Source: Clostridiaceae bacterium (GTDB lineage: Bacteria; Bacillota; Clostridia; Oscillospirales; Acutalibacteraceae). From it: a DNA stretch of 34,561 nucleotides. The notes under the pieces were generated by a model that saw only the letters and a list, made by a program, of their open reading frames with translations, was not told the DNA's origin and did not search any database. The DNA lies in the NCBI GenBank assembly GCA_016288315.1, contig JAEEYU010000023.1, positions 1-34,561 on the forward strand. The letters run 5' to 3'. Every line of letters starts with the position of its first letter. Positions within the stretch are counted from its first letter, which is position 1. A program made the translations under genes and the position numbers. Positions 15,233 through 22,580 of this stretch are shown here, one piece after another.

Positions 15233-16138
15233 ATGAACAAATCTGTCCCCGACGCCCGTGAGCTTGAGCTCATCAACAGCTACACCGTCTCACCCGTCGA
15301 AGCAAAGGATATCTACAAATTTGCGGTCATTCTGTGCGACAACGAGATTGACCGCGACTGCGAGCGCTTCTCCGCCGGGGCGCTTAAAAAAGCGGCGGAG
15401 CTTTTCAAGGGCAAAACGGGAATTTCCGACCATTCCTGCAGCGCGAAGGATCAGAGCGCGAGAATCTTCGACACCGAGTTAATCACCGACCCCGAGCGCA
15501 TAACCTCCTCCGGCGAGCCCTATACCTGTATAAAAGCTTACGCCTATATGCCCAGAACTCAGAAGAACGCCTCCCTGATTGAAGAGATTGAAATGGGAAT
15601 ACGCAAAGAGACAAGCGTCGGTCTGTCGGTCAGAAGCAAAATCTGTTCCGTCTGCGGCGAGGATATAAGAAACTGCGGGCACGTAAAGGGCAGATTCTAC
15701 GACGGCAAGCTCTGCCACGCCGTTCTCACCGACCCCGACGACGCCTACGAGTGGAGCTTTGTCGCCGTTCCCGCACAGAAGGCGGCGGGCGTCACCAAAT
15801 CTTATGACATTGAGGGCGTAATCAAAAAATACACGTCGGGCGCTCCCGTCTGCAGCAAAGAGAAAACCGCGCTCTCCGCCGATGTCGGCGGGCTTCTCCG
15901 CCTTGCCGCGCAGGGCGAGGAATACCGCCTCTCCCTCGTGCGCGAAGGCGTCAAAAAATGCTGCAGGGCGTTCCCTTCTCTTGAAAGCGCCTTTTTTGAA
16001 GAACTGCTTGAAAATGCGGATGTCTCAAAGCTTCTGCGCCTCTCATCCGCCCTTGACACGGCGGATGAAATCCTGCCCCCGCAGTTTTCTTCAAACCGTA
16101 AAAACAGCGAAAATTCCAACAGCGAATACAGAATATAA
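15233..16138 (+). CDS. Prohead serine protease-like protein with zinc-binding insert
   Basis: The 301-residue protein stands where HK97-type modules encode the capsid maturation protease. Candidate catalytic residues are His67 (GISDHSC) and Ser128 (RKETSVGLSV), followed by the family-like strand EWSFVAVPAQKA. Between them lies an unusual CSVCG...CGH...GKLCH insert (Cys138, Cys141, Cys148, His150, Cys161, His162) that could bind zinc. The C-terminal 110 residues are helical and may act as an internal scaffold, since no separate scaffold gene exists. The start ATG at 15233 has AAGGAG upstream. The protease call depends on motif spacing and position, so it is less certain than the terminase. Confidence 0.75.
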   Translation: MNKSVPDARELELINSYTVSPVEAKDIYKFAVILCDNEIDRDCERFSAGALKKAAELFKGKTGISDHSCSAKDQSARIFDTELITDPERITSSGEPYTCIKAYAYMPRTQKNASLIEEIEMGIRKETSVGLSVRSKICSVCGEDIRNCGHVKGRFYDGKLCHAVLTDPDDAYEWSFVAVPAQKAAGVTKSYDIEGVIKKYTSGAPVCSKEKTALSADVGGLLRLAAQGEEYRLSLVREGVKKCCRAFPSLESAFFEELLENADVSKLLRLSSALDTADEILPPQFSSNRKNSENSNSEYRI

Positions 16139-16150
16139 GGAGGAAATATT

Positions 16151-16492
16151 ATGTCAGTATCATTTGACGGCTTCGGCACTTCCGCACTCACCTTTGCCTG
16201 TGCGGATGAAATTCAGCCCGGCACTCCCGTTAAAATGACCGCTCCGGGAGAGGTCGCCCCCTGTTCGCAGGGTGATGAATTCTGCGGCGCCGTCGCATCA
16301 TACCGCGGCGGATATGCCGGCGTGAACCTGTGCGGCACCGTAACCCTCGCTTTAAGCGGAACGGCCCCCTCTGCTGGCTACGCAAAGCTTGCGGCGGACG
16401 GCAGCGGCGGAGTTGCCGTCTCAGACAGCGGCAGGGAATACCTCGTGCTCGACACCGACACGGCGGCAGGCACGGTCACAATCTTGCTTTAA
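16151..16492 (+). CDS. Putative capsid decoration (cement) protein
   Basis: The 113-residue product, with an AAGGAGG site, is a small glycine/alanine/threonine-rich beta protein lying directly before the capsid gene, as decoration proteins do. It reads like a beta-tulip or DUF2190-type cement protein: IQPGTPVKMTAPGEVAPCS, then FCGAVASYRGGYAGV and a closing TAAGTVTILL. No catalytic motif is present. The call is based on size, composition and position; a weak call, but a real gene. Confidence 0.6.
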   Translation: MSVSFDGFGTSALTFACADEIQPGTPVKMTAPGEVAPCSQGDEFCGAVASYRGGYAGVNLCGTVTLALSGTAPSAGYAKLAADGSGGVAVSDSGREYLVLDTDTAAGTVTILL

Positions 16493-16504
16493 GGAGGATT
16501 TTGT

Positions 16505-17506
16505 ATGAACTATGACAATATACGGCTTGAAAAAGGTCTTTACTGCAACGGCTCAATAACCGGCGCCCTCGAAAAGGAGGACCCTTCCGCTCAGTATAAG
16601 GGCACCTCTCTCGAAGGGCTCGACGCCTACGAGCGCCAGCTCAAAAGGTTCAATATCAGAGTCAGCGGTCCGGGCAGCGACACGGTTGAAAAGTTTTTCA
16701 AAACAACCGACTCCGCCGTTCTCTTCCCCGAATATGTCGCACGCGCCGTGCGTCAGGGTATGGAGCAGGCGGATATTCTCCCCCGCATAGTCGCAGCAAC
16801 CACGGTCATTGACTCCTCCGATTACCGCACAATCACATCCGACCCCGACGAAGATAAAAAGGAGCTTAAAAACGTAGCCGAAGGCGCCTTCATCCCCGAA
16901 ACAAGGGTGAGCGTCAAAAGCTCCCTCGTAACTCTTAACAAAAGGGGCAGAATGCTCGTCGCCTCCTATGAGGCGGTCCGCCGTCAGCGCCTCGACCTCT
17001 TCACCGTAACCCTCAGGCAGATAGGCGCCTATATCGCCCGCTCCCAGCTTAAAGACGCCGTCGGCGTGCTTGTCAGCGGCGACGGCAGCGGCAATGCGGC
17101 GGCTGTCACAAACACGGCGGTTTCCGGCACCCTCGCCTACACCGACCTTGCCGCCTTCTGGAACTCCTTTGACCCCTATGAGCTCAACACCCTTCTCGTC
17201 TCTCCCGATGTTATGCAGAAGGTGCTCGAAATGGCGGAATTCCGCGACGCCGCCGCAGGTCTCAACTTCCACGCAACAGGCAGAATGATTACCCCTATGG
17301 GCGCCTCTCTCATCAAGGCGGGCTGTGTCGCCCCCGGCACGGTAATCGGTCTTGACCGCTCCTGCGCCCTCGAAATGGTCAGGTGCGGCGGCATCACCAC
17401 CGAATATGACAAGCTCATCGACCGCCAGCTCGAAAGGGCGGCAATCACCTGCACGGCGGGCTTCTCAAAAATCTTCGACCCCGCGTCAAAAATCCTCAGC
17501 GTTTAA
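16505..17506 (+). CDS. HK97-type major capsid protein
   Basis: The 333-residue product follows the decoration-like gene by 12 bases with AAGGAGG. It has the pattern of HK97-fold capsid proteins: an N-terminal arm (KRFNIRVSGPGSDTVEKFF), the E-loop region near SDYRTITSDPDEDKKELK, the spine region VTLNKRGRMLVASYEAVRRQRLD, and the P/A-domain part with NTLLVSPDVMQKVLEM and TPMGASLI. The C-terminal strand TAGFSKIFDPASKIL ends the A domain. It is the expected shell protein, encoded just after the protease. Whether the arm is cleaved cannot be told from sequence. Confidence 0.85.
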   Translation: MNYDNIRLEKGLYCNGSITGALEKEDPSAQYKGTSLEGLDAYERQLKRFNIRVSGPGSDTVEKFFKTTDSAVLFPEYVARAVRQGMEQADILPRIVAATTVIDSSDYRTITSDPDEDKKELKNVAEGAFIPETRVSVKSSLVTLNKRGRMLVASYEAVRRQRLDLFTVTLRQIGAYIARSQLKDAVGVLVSGDGSGNAAAVTNTAVSGTLAYTDLAAFWNSFDPYELNTLLVSPDVMQKVLEMAEFRDAAAGLNFHATGRMITPMGASLIKAGCVAPGTVIGLDRSCALEMVRCGGITTEYDKLIDRQLERAAITCTAGFSKIFDPASKILSV

Positions 17507-17507
17507 G

Positions 17508-17885
17508 ATGAATCAGCTTATAGATTTCCGCAAAGCAGCCGACACCTACCGTCGCAACTACGGCGAGCCCCCGCTTCTCAACGGCGATTTTTACGCCCTG
17601 TGCGCGGCAGTCTGTGACGAGATTTCGCCCCTCGTCAGGCATAACGCCCGTTTTGACGACATCCGCCTTTTAAACCTCGCCGCCGCAGGTGTCAGATACA
17701 CCCTCGCCGTCCGGGAAGCGTCCTCGCAGGGCGGTGCCGTCTCCTTCAAAGCGGGCGATGTCGCCGTCACCTCCGACTTCGGCTCTGTCCTTGCCCGCGC
17801 GGAAGATGAAAAAAAGCGCCGTCTTGAATCGGCACTCCCCCTTCTTGAAGACAGCGGCTTCTGTTTTATGCAGGTGAAAATATGA
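17508..17885 (+). CDS. Head-tail adaptor-like protein
   Basis: The 125-residue product starts at an ATG overlapping no gene and one base after the capsid stop; a longer opening back to 17352 would lie inside the capsid gene and is rejected. It is mostly helical (FRKAADTYRRNYGEPPL, then FYALCAAVCDEISPLVRHN and LNLAAAGVRYTLAVREA), which fits the HK97 gp6-type adaptor ring that attaches to the portal. I do not recognise a specific signature; position is the main argument. No clear ribosome binding site is seen, suggesting coupling to capsid translation. The next gene overlaps its stop by four bases. Confidence 0.6.
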   Translation: MNQLIDFRKAADTYRRNYGEPPLLNGDFYALCAAVCDEISPLVRHNARFDDIRLLNLAAAGVRYTLAVREASSQGGAVSFKAGDVAVTSDFGSVLARAEDEKKRRLESALPLLEDSGFCFMQVKI

Positions 17886-18226
17886 ACACGGCAAAATATC
17901 TCGACACAGTCGGCAGGCAGGTGTCCCTCATCTCGCCTTCGGGTGAAACTTTGAGCGCTCACAGGGCTGTCATAAGCCCCCTTCGCTACAAAAACAAGAT
18001 GTATTTAAACGGAGTTTTCACCGACATCGGCTTCAACAGCGAGGGGCACTATCTCTATATAGGCCCTCCCTCCTGCGACCTGACAGACGCCCCCGACGGC
18101 TCCTTCCTGCTCGCAGACGGCATAAAATACCGCATCGACAGGGCGGAGAAGGTTTATGCAGGTGATGAGATTTTTTACATCTGGGCGATTATAAGAGTAA
18201 TGATTGAGGAGGATGAAAATGAGTGA
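17882..18226 (+). CDS. Head-tail joining (stopper)-like protein
   Basis: The 114-residue product overlaps the preceding gene by ATGA. It is beta-rich (YLDTVGRQVSLISPSGE, LYIGPPSCDLTDAPDG, FLLADGIKYRIDRAEKVY) and ends with an acidic helix. This resembles the small SPP1 gp16/HK97 stopper proteins that plug the head neck and whose fold is a short beta barrel. The YRIDRAEKVYAGDEIFYIWAI part is characteristic of such joiners. No enzyme motif. Call by size, strand pattern and order. Confidence 0.62.
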   Translation: MNTAKYLDTVGRQVSLISPSGETLSAHRAVISPLRYKNKMYLNGVFTDIGFNSEGHYLYIGPPSCDLTDAPDGSFLLADGIKYRIDRAEKVYAGDEIFYIWAIIRVMIEEDENE

Positions 18227-19052
18227 AATAAGCGCCCTGCCCGGCTCAATCGCCTCCTGGCTCGGCAGTCAGGAGGCGCTCTCGGGCATAAGATTCACAA
18301 CCGAATATCCCGCCGAACGCAAGAGCGTTCCCCTCTCCCGCACAATAGTCTCCGTCGGCATTGATTCCGTCACTGTCACCGACACCTTCGTTGAAAACGA
18401 CGGCGGTGTTCTCGAGCGCGACGAATACTGCCGCAACGCTCTCATTAAAGTCCGCCTGGGCGTTCACGCCCCGTTTTCCGCAGGGGGCGAAGCGTGCTAC
18501 GACGCCTTCACCGATGTCATAGATACCCTGACCTTCGCCTCCGACCTTGAAATTGTCGAATCCGGCGCGCAGGGTGTAACAGCCGACAGAGACACCGACG
18601 CCTTCGTGCTTTTTGCCTGGATTACCGTCAGAGCCAACCTCTGCCCCGCCGCCTCCTGCTCCGTGCCCTTTGCCTCTTTTATGAACAAGGATCTGCTCTG
18701 CGGCAGCCATATAAGAGACACCTCCGTCCATCTGAGCTCCGCCCAGCGTGAATACCTTGCCTCCCCCGTCGTCACGGGCACCTACTTCGGCACGGGCTCG
18801 TCCTCAAGGCAGATATCGCTCGGCTTTGCGCCGAAAGCAGTCTTCATAAGCGCCCTTGCCGAACCGTCGAGCTCCTGCGATTCTTCCTCCGGTATGACAG
18901 ACCAGTTCTGCGCCTTCGCCTGTGCGGGTGCGGGCTCTCCGGGCGTGCGCATAAATGCAAACGGCTTTTCGCTCAATACCGAGTCGTCCGGCGTCTGCCG
19001 CTCCCGCCTCAACGAATCCGGCGCCGATTACCTCTACATAGCCCTGCGCTGA
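18219..19052 (+). CDS. Tail-terminator-like protein fused to a fibre-like C-terminal domain
   Basis: The 277-residue product starts at the ATG at 18219 behind GAGGAGG. The first 143 or so residues (MSEISALPGSIASWLG, ALIKVRLGVHAPFSAGGEA, DAFVLFAWITVRANLC) resemble a neck/tail-terminator protein. From about residue 175 on it changes to a pattern familiar from phage tail fibres and receptor-binding proteins: TGTYFGTGSSSRQISLGFAP, KAVFISAL and a closing ADYLYIALR. A fusion of neck protein and fibre-like domain is odd. It could let a tailless head carry its own adhesive domain. It is the last gene of the cassette and ends before the 19066 terminator. The domain assignments are tentative. Confidence 0.65.
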   Translation: MSEISALPGSIASWLGSQEALSGIRFTTEYPAERKSVPLSRTIVSVGIDSVTVTDTFVENDGGVLERDEYCRNALIKVRLGVHAPFSAGGEACYDAFTDVIDTLTFASDLEIVESGAQGVTADRDTDAFVLFAWITVRANLCPAASCSVPFASFMNKDLLCGSHIRDTSVHLSSAQREYLASPVVTGTYFGTGSSSRQISLGFAPKAVFISALAEPSSSCDSSSGMTDQFCAFACAGAGSPGVRINANGFSLNTESSGVCRSRLNESGADYLYIALR

Positions 19053-19065
19053 AAGCAAAAATTCA

Positions 19066-19105
19066 GCCCCGCCATCCTTCCGGATGACGGGGCATCGCTG
19101 TTTTT
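19066..19105 (+). terminator. Terminator at the end of the phage cassette
   Basis: GCCCCG-C-CATCC (19066-19077) pairs with GGATG-A-CGGGGC (19082-19093) around TTCC, then seven bases and TTTTT. It is 13 bases past the last cassette gene and also lies at the converging end of alaX. Confidence 0.75.
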
Positions 19106-19113
19106 ATTGATAT

Positions 19114-20277
19114 TTATCCGTTTGCCTGCGCCGTAATCTTTTCCCAGACGGCAACCGCCCTGTCAATTCCGCACGGCAGACTGCCCTGAACCATTTCGGC
19201 TCTGCCGCCGCCCCTGCCTTCAAGAGCGGTGTTGAGCGCTTCGCCCGTCGGGCGCACGTCTTTTTCGCGGCTCGCTATGCAGTATTTTATCTCGTTTCCG
19301 CCGTCGCAGAACACCGCTCCGACCTCCGCCTTTTCGCAGATCATGTCGCACAGCTTCTGCGCCTCTTTAACATCTCCGCCGCTTATTACTTCAAGGTAAT
19401 ACGGAGTGCCCTGCTCTATCTTTTCGCATTTTACCGCGTTTAATTTCAGTCTTAAATCGGTTATGACCGCCTTTTGCGCGTCAATCTTTTCAAGCAGATG
19501 CTCAACGCCTGCGGGCACCTCGCAGGGCTTTGCCGCAAGCAGAGCTCCCGCCGCGCGCACGCTTTTGTTTACCGCGTCATAATCCTCAAGCGCCCTCGCG
19601 CCTGCGTGCAGGGTTATGCGCACGCCGCTTTTGTAGTTCTGCATTGCAACGGCTTTAATCATGCCGATTTCGCCCGTATAATGCACGTGTGTTCCGCAGC
19701 AGGCGCAAAGGTCGGCGTCTTCAATGCGCACAAGGCGCACCTGCCCGTCAATCTCCTTTTTGCTGCGGTAGTCGTAGCTTTCAAGCTCCTCATCCGAGGG
19801 GTAAATCGTCTCTATTTCAAGGTTGTTCCAGATCGCCTCGTTTGCAAGGCGCTCCGCCTGCGAAAGAATTTCGGGTGAAACAACCCCGTTGAAGTCAACG
19901 GTAACCGCGCTCTCGCCCATATGGAAGCCGACATTGTCAAAGCCCGTGAGCTGATGTATGTAGCCCGACAGAATGTGCTCGCCTGAGTGCAGCTGCATGT
20001 TGAGGAATCTGCGGTCAAAATCAATCGAACAGCCGACGTTCTCGCCCGGCTCAAACTCCTCCGAGCAGTAGTGGTAGATAACGCCGTCAACCTCCTGCAC
20101 GTCTATTACGGCGGCGGAGTTGATAAATCCCGTGTCGGCGGGCTGTCCGCCCCCCTCGGGGTAGAACGCCGTTTTGTCAAGCACAACGGCAAAGCCCTTT
20201 TCGGTGCTTTGGCACGAAACAACGTCCGCGCTGAACTCCGACATGTAAGCGTCAAAATAATAAAGCTTCTGTGTCAT
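19114..20277 (-). CDS. Alanyl-tRNA editing protein AlaX-like with DHHA1 domain
   Basis: The 387-residue protein is a stand-alone editing factor that hydrolyses serine or glycine mis-charged onto tRNA-Ala. It shows the AlaRS editing-domain zinc ligands: HSGEH (His97, His101) and CCGTH (Cys193, His197). Its C-terminal DHHA1 domain ends in the GRGGGRAEMVQG motif. Near the start it has the PEGGGQPADTG signature. With the DHHA1 it is the long AlaX-L type. The C-terminal Ala-rich helical linker spans about 240-280. The start MTQKLYYFDAYMSEF at 20277 is preceded by an AAGGTGAAGTA tract, a modest ribosome binding site. It is monocistronic between ligA and the phage cassette. Confidence 0.93.
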   Translation of the reverse strand: MTQKLYYFDAYMSEFSADVVSCQSTEKGFAVVLDKTAFYPEGGGQPADTGFINSAAVIDVQEVDGVIYHYCSEEFEPGENVGCSIDFDRRFLNMQLHSGEHILSGYIHQLTGFDNVGFHMGESAVTVDFNGVVSPEILSQAERLANEAIWNNLEIETIYPSDEELESYDYRSKKEIDGQVRLVRIEDADLCACCGTHVHYTGEIGMIKAVAMQNYKSGVRITLHAGARALEDYDAVNKSVRAAGALLAAKPCEVPAGVEHLLEKIDAQKAVITDLRLKLNAVKCEKIEQGTPYYLEVISGGDVKEAQKLCDMICEKAEVGAVFCDGGNEIKYCIASREKDVRPTGEALNTALEGRGGGRAEMVQGSLPCGIDRAVAVWEKITAQANG

Positions 20278-20331
20278 TACTTCACCTTTATTTATAGTAA
20301 AGAATAATATTCATAAAATTGTGCGAGTGAA

Positions 20332-20360
20332 AGTGTATCACATAATAATAAAATATGCAA
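20332..20360 (-). promoter_or_regulatory. Possible promoter of alaX
   Basis: TTGCAT (20360-20355) and TACACT (20337-20332) are 17 bases apart on the minus strand, with TGA just before the -10. The match is moderate; the region is AT-rich and sits between ligA and alaX. Confidence 0.4.
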
Positions 20361-20390
20361 TACTTATAACGTCACATTTAAAATGTCGCA

Positions 20391-22358
20391 TTACTGCGGC
20401 AGCATCGCCATATATTCCTCTTCGGAAATTACGGGAATCCCCAGCTCCTTCGCCTTCTTGTTTTTCCCGCTTGTTGAATTGACGTCGTTGTTGATAAGGT
20501 AGTCCGTCTTGTTTGAAACGGAGGAGGCGACCTTGCCTCCCAGCGCCTCTATCTCCGCCTTTACCGCGTCCCTGTTCGGGTAATTGTAAACAGCTCCCGT
20601 AATAACAAAGGTTTTGCCCGCAAACGGCGCGTCGGAGCTTATCACTGCGTCGTCGCTTATTTCAAGGCAGCCGAGCAGTCCGTCAAACTCCTCCCTGTTC
20701 TCGCCGAACCACCTGATTATGTTGTCGCTCACTATGTCGCCTATGCCGTCTATTCCCGCAAAGCTTCCGCCGTTTTCAACCGTCTCAATGAATTTTTCAA
20801 GGGCGTTCTCCCCAAAATAGGCCGAAATGAGCTTGCCCGTGTTTTTGCCTACGTTCGGTATTCCGAGCGAGCCGATAAACGCCGAAAAAGTCGTTTTTCT
20901 CGAGGCGTTGACCGCGTCGATGAGGTTCGCAAACGCCTTGTCGCCGAAGCCGTCAAGGGCTGTTATCTCATCCCTGAAACGCTCAAGGCGGTAGATGTCG
21001 GGCAGCGTTTTTATAAAGCCCGCGTCAACGAATTTTTCAAGCGTCGCCTCGCTCAGACCTATGATATTCATCGAATCCCTCTCGCAGAAATGGGCAAATC
21101 TCCCCACGTTCTTGGCGGGGCAGGCGGGGTTCGAGCAGTAGAGCGTCTTTATGCCGTCATTGTCTTTAATAAATGTCTCTCCGCCGCACAGCGGGCACAC
21201 GTCGGGTATTACCGTTTCACCCGTCGAGCTTATTGTTCTCGCTATCTGCGGAATAATCATATTCGCCTTATAGACCTCAACCTTTGAGCCGGTTCCGAGC
21301 GCCAGCGACTGCGCCACGCTCACATTGTGAACGGAAGCCCTCGACACCTCCGTTCCCTCAAGCTCAACCGTGTCGAATATCGCAACGGGGTTGAGAAGTC
21401 CCGTCCTTGACGGCGACCACTCGATTTCCCTTATTGTCGTCACCTCTGTTGCGTCCTCCCATTTGAACGCCATCCCGTTTCTCGGGAATTTGCCCGTCGA
21501 GCCGAGCTGCCTGCCGTATTTTATATCGTCAAGCACAAACACAAGGCCGTCCGAAGGGAAGTCGTTCTGAGGCAGCTTCGCCTTGAACTCCTCAATTTTT
21601 TCAGCCGCGTTCCCCCTCGTCACAAGGCAGTGTTCAACCACCTCAAACCCCGATTTTTCAAGGTATTCAAGGTTTTTGTCAAAGCTGTTCTTTTCGTTTT
21701 GCTCTTCATCGTCCGTAAACACAAGGTCAAACGCAAAAACGTGTATTTCACGTGCGGCGGACTCCCTGCTGTCAAGCAGGCGCACCGTCGAAGACGCAAG
21801 GTTTCTCGGGTTCTTGTATTTTGCCTCCGTCTCGGGCACAAGCGAGTTTATTCTCTCAAACTCGCTGAATTTCATCAGCGCCTCGCCCCTGACAATCAGC
21901 CGTCCTTTATAAGGCACCGTGTGCGGAAGCCCCTTGAAATAAACGGCGTTGTGCGTAACGTCCTCGCCCGTCTCGCCGTCACCGCGCGAGCATACCGAAA
22001 CAAGTCGCCCGCCCTGATATGTCGCCACAACCGTAAGGCCGTCGCACTTCCAGCTCAGCACTGCGCTTTTATCTCCCAGCCAGCTTTCGATTTCCTCTGC
22101 GGATTTTGTCTTGTTGAGCGAGAGCGCCGGGTATTCGTGCCTGACCTTTTTAAGCTTTGACACCGTCCTCTCAACAAAAACCCTCTGCGTCGGGCTGTCC
22201 TCATAGACCGTTCCCGTCTCTTTTTCAAGGGCGAGCAGCTCGTCGTAAAGCGCGTCGTATTCAAAATTTGAAATTATCTCCTCGTTCCTCGAATAGTAGG
22301 CGTCCGCCGCCTCGTTGAGAACGGAAATAAGCTCGCGTATTCTTTCATCCTTAGTCAT
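20391..22358 (-). CDS. ligA: NAD-dependent DNA ligase, divergent LigA type
   Basis: The start chosen is the ATG at 22358 (655 residues), since GGTGG lies just before it; a GTG at 22367 would add three residues. Domain order is that of LigA: Ia domain with YYSRNEEIISNFEYDALYDEL, adenylation domain with nucleophile Lys104 in WKCDG, and OB-fold. Then come the four-cysteine zinc finger (CPLCGG, YCSNPACPAK), helix-hairpin-helix repeats and a C-terminal BRCT domain from about 575. The motif differs from the usual ExKIDG: the glutamate two before the lysine is serine here. I know this variant from other Clostridia, so it is probably functional. It seals nicks in replication and repair. Confidence 0.93.
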   Translation of the reverse strand: MTKDERIRELISVLNEAADAYYSRNEEIISNFEYDALYDELLALEKETGTVYEDSPTQRVFVERTVSKLKKVRHEYPALSLNKTKSAEEIESWLGDKSAVLSWKCDGLTVVATYQGGRLVSVCSRGDGETGEDVTHNAVYFKGLPHTVPYKGRLIVRGEALMKFSEFERINSLVPETEAKYKNPRNLASSTVRLLDSRESAAREIHVFAFDLVFTDDEEQNEKNSFDKNLEYLEKSGFEVVEHCLVTRGNAAEKIEEFKAKLPQNDFPSDGLVFVLDDIKYGRQLGSTGKFPRNGMAFKWEDATEVTTIREIEWSPSRTGLLNPVAIFDTVELEGTEVSRASVHNVSVAQSLALGTGSKVEVYKANMIIPQIARTISSTGETVIPDVCPLCGGETFIKDNDGIKTLYCSNPACPAKNVGRFAHFCERDSMNIIGLSEATLEKFVDAGFIKTLPDIYRLERFRDEITALDGFGDKAFANLIDAVNASRKTTFSAFIGSLGIPNVGKNTGKLISAYFGENALEKFIETVENGGSFAGIDGIGDIVSDNIIRWFGENREEFDGLLGCLEISDDAVISSDAPFAGKTFVITGAVYNYPNRDAVKAEIEALGGKVASSVSNKTDYLINNDVNSTSGKNKKAKELGIPVISEEEYMAMLPQ

Positions 22359-22393
22359 TTCAACCACCGTTAATAATAATCTTTAACATTAAG

Positions 22394-22422
22394 ATTTTAC
22401 TCCATCCCGGCCCCGTTGTCAA
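22394..22422 (-). promoter_or_regulatory. SigA-type promoter of ligA
   Basis: TTGACA (22422-22417) and TAAAAT (22399-22394) on the minus strand are 17 bases apart, 36 bases upstream of the ligA start. This is among the best promoter matches in the window. Confidence 0.75.
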
Positions 22423-22508
22423 TTTACACGCAAGCCGCCCGGTGCTTACAAATCCGGGCTTTTCTGTCAATCCCTTTCTTAAAATCTTATTAATTATAAA
22501 AATATATG

Positions 22509-22537
22509 TTGCAAAAATCAGAAATATCATTTATTAT
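22509..22537 (+). promoter_or_regulatory. Promoter of the DUF4474 gene
   Basis: TTGCAA (22509-22514) and TATTAT (22532-22537) are 17 bases apart and 44 bases upstream of the ATG at 22581. Divergent from the ligA promoter. Confidence 0.5.
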
Positions 22538-22580
22538 GATAGCGCTGGAAATACGGCATAAATTAAAAGGGGAATCAGTT

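Larger units (their letters stand above)
12369..19052 (+). mobile_element. Phage-derived head-and-packaging cassette without tail or integration genes
   Basis: Nine uninterrupted plus-strand genes with overlaps or short gaps follow the order of HK97-type head modules: small terminase, large terminase, portal, prohead protease, decoration-like protein, major capsid protein, two connector-like proteins, tail-terminator/fibre-like fusion. All frames are open and catalytic motifs are intact. The block starts 243 bases from a lipoprotein gene and ends at a terminator before alaX. I found no integrase, excision, repressor, replication, tail tube, tape measure, baseplate or lysis gene, and no direct repeat that looks like an att pair. 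Codon usage resembles the neighbouring chromosomal genes. It could be a gene-transfer-agent-like element, a capsid-forming satellite that lost its other half, or a decaying prophage. Confidence 0.75.

Noticed and set aside
12126-19113. Attachment-site direct repeats bounding the phage cassette
   Set aside because: No matching repeat was found by eye between the two flanks, and there is no tRNA gene or integrase nearby.
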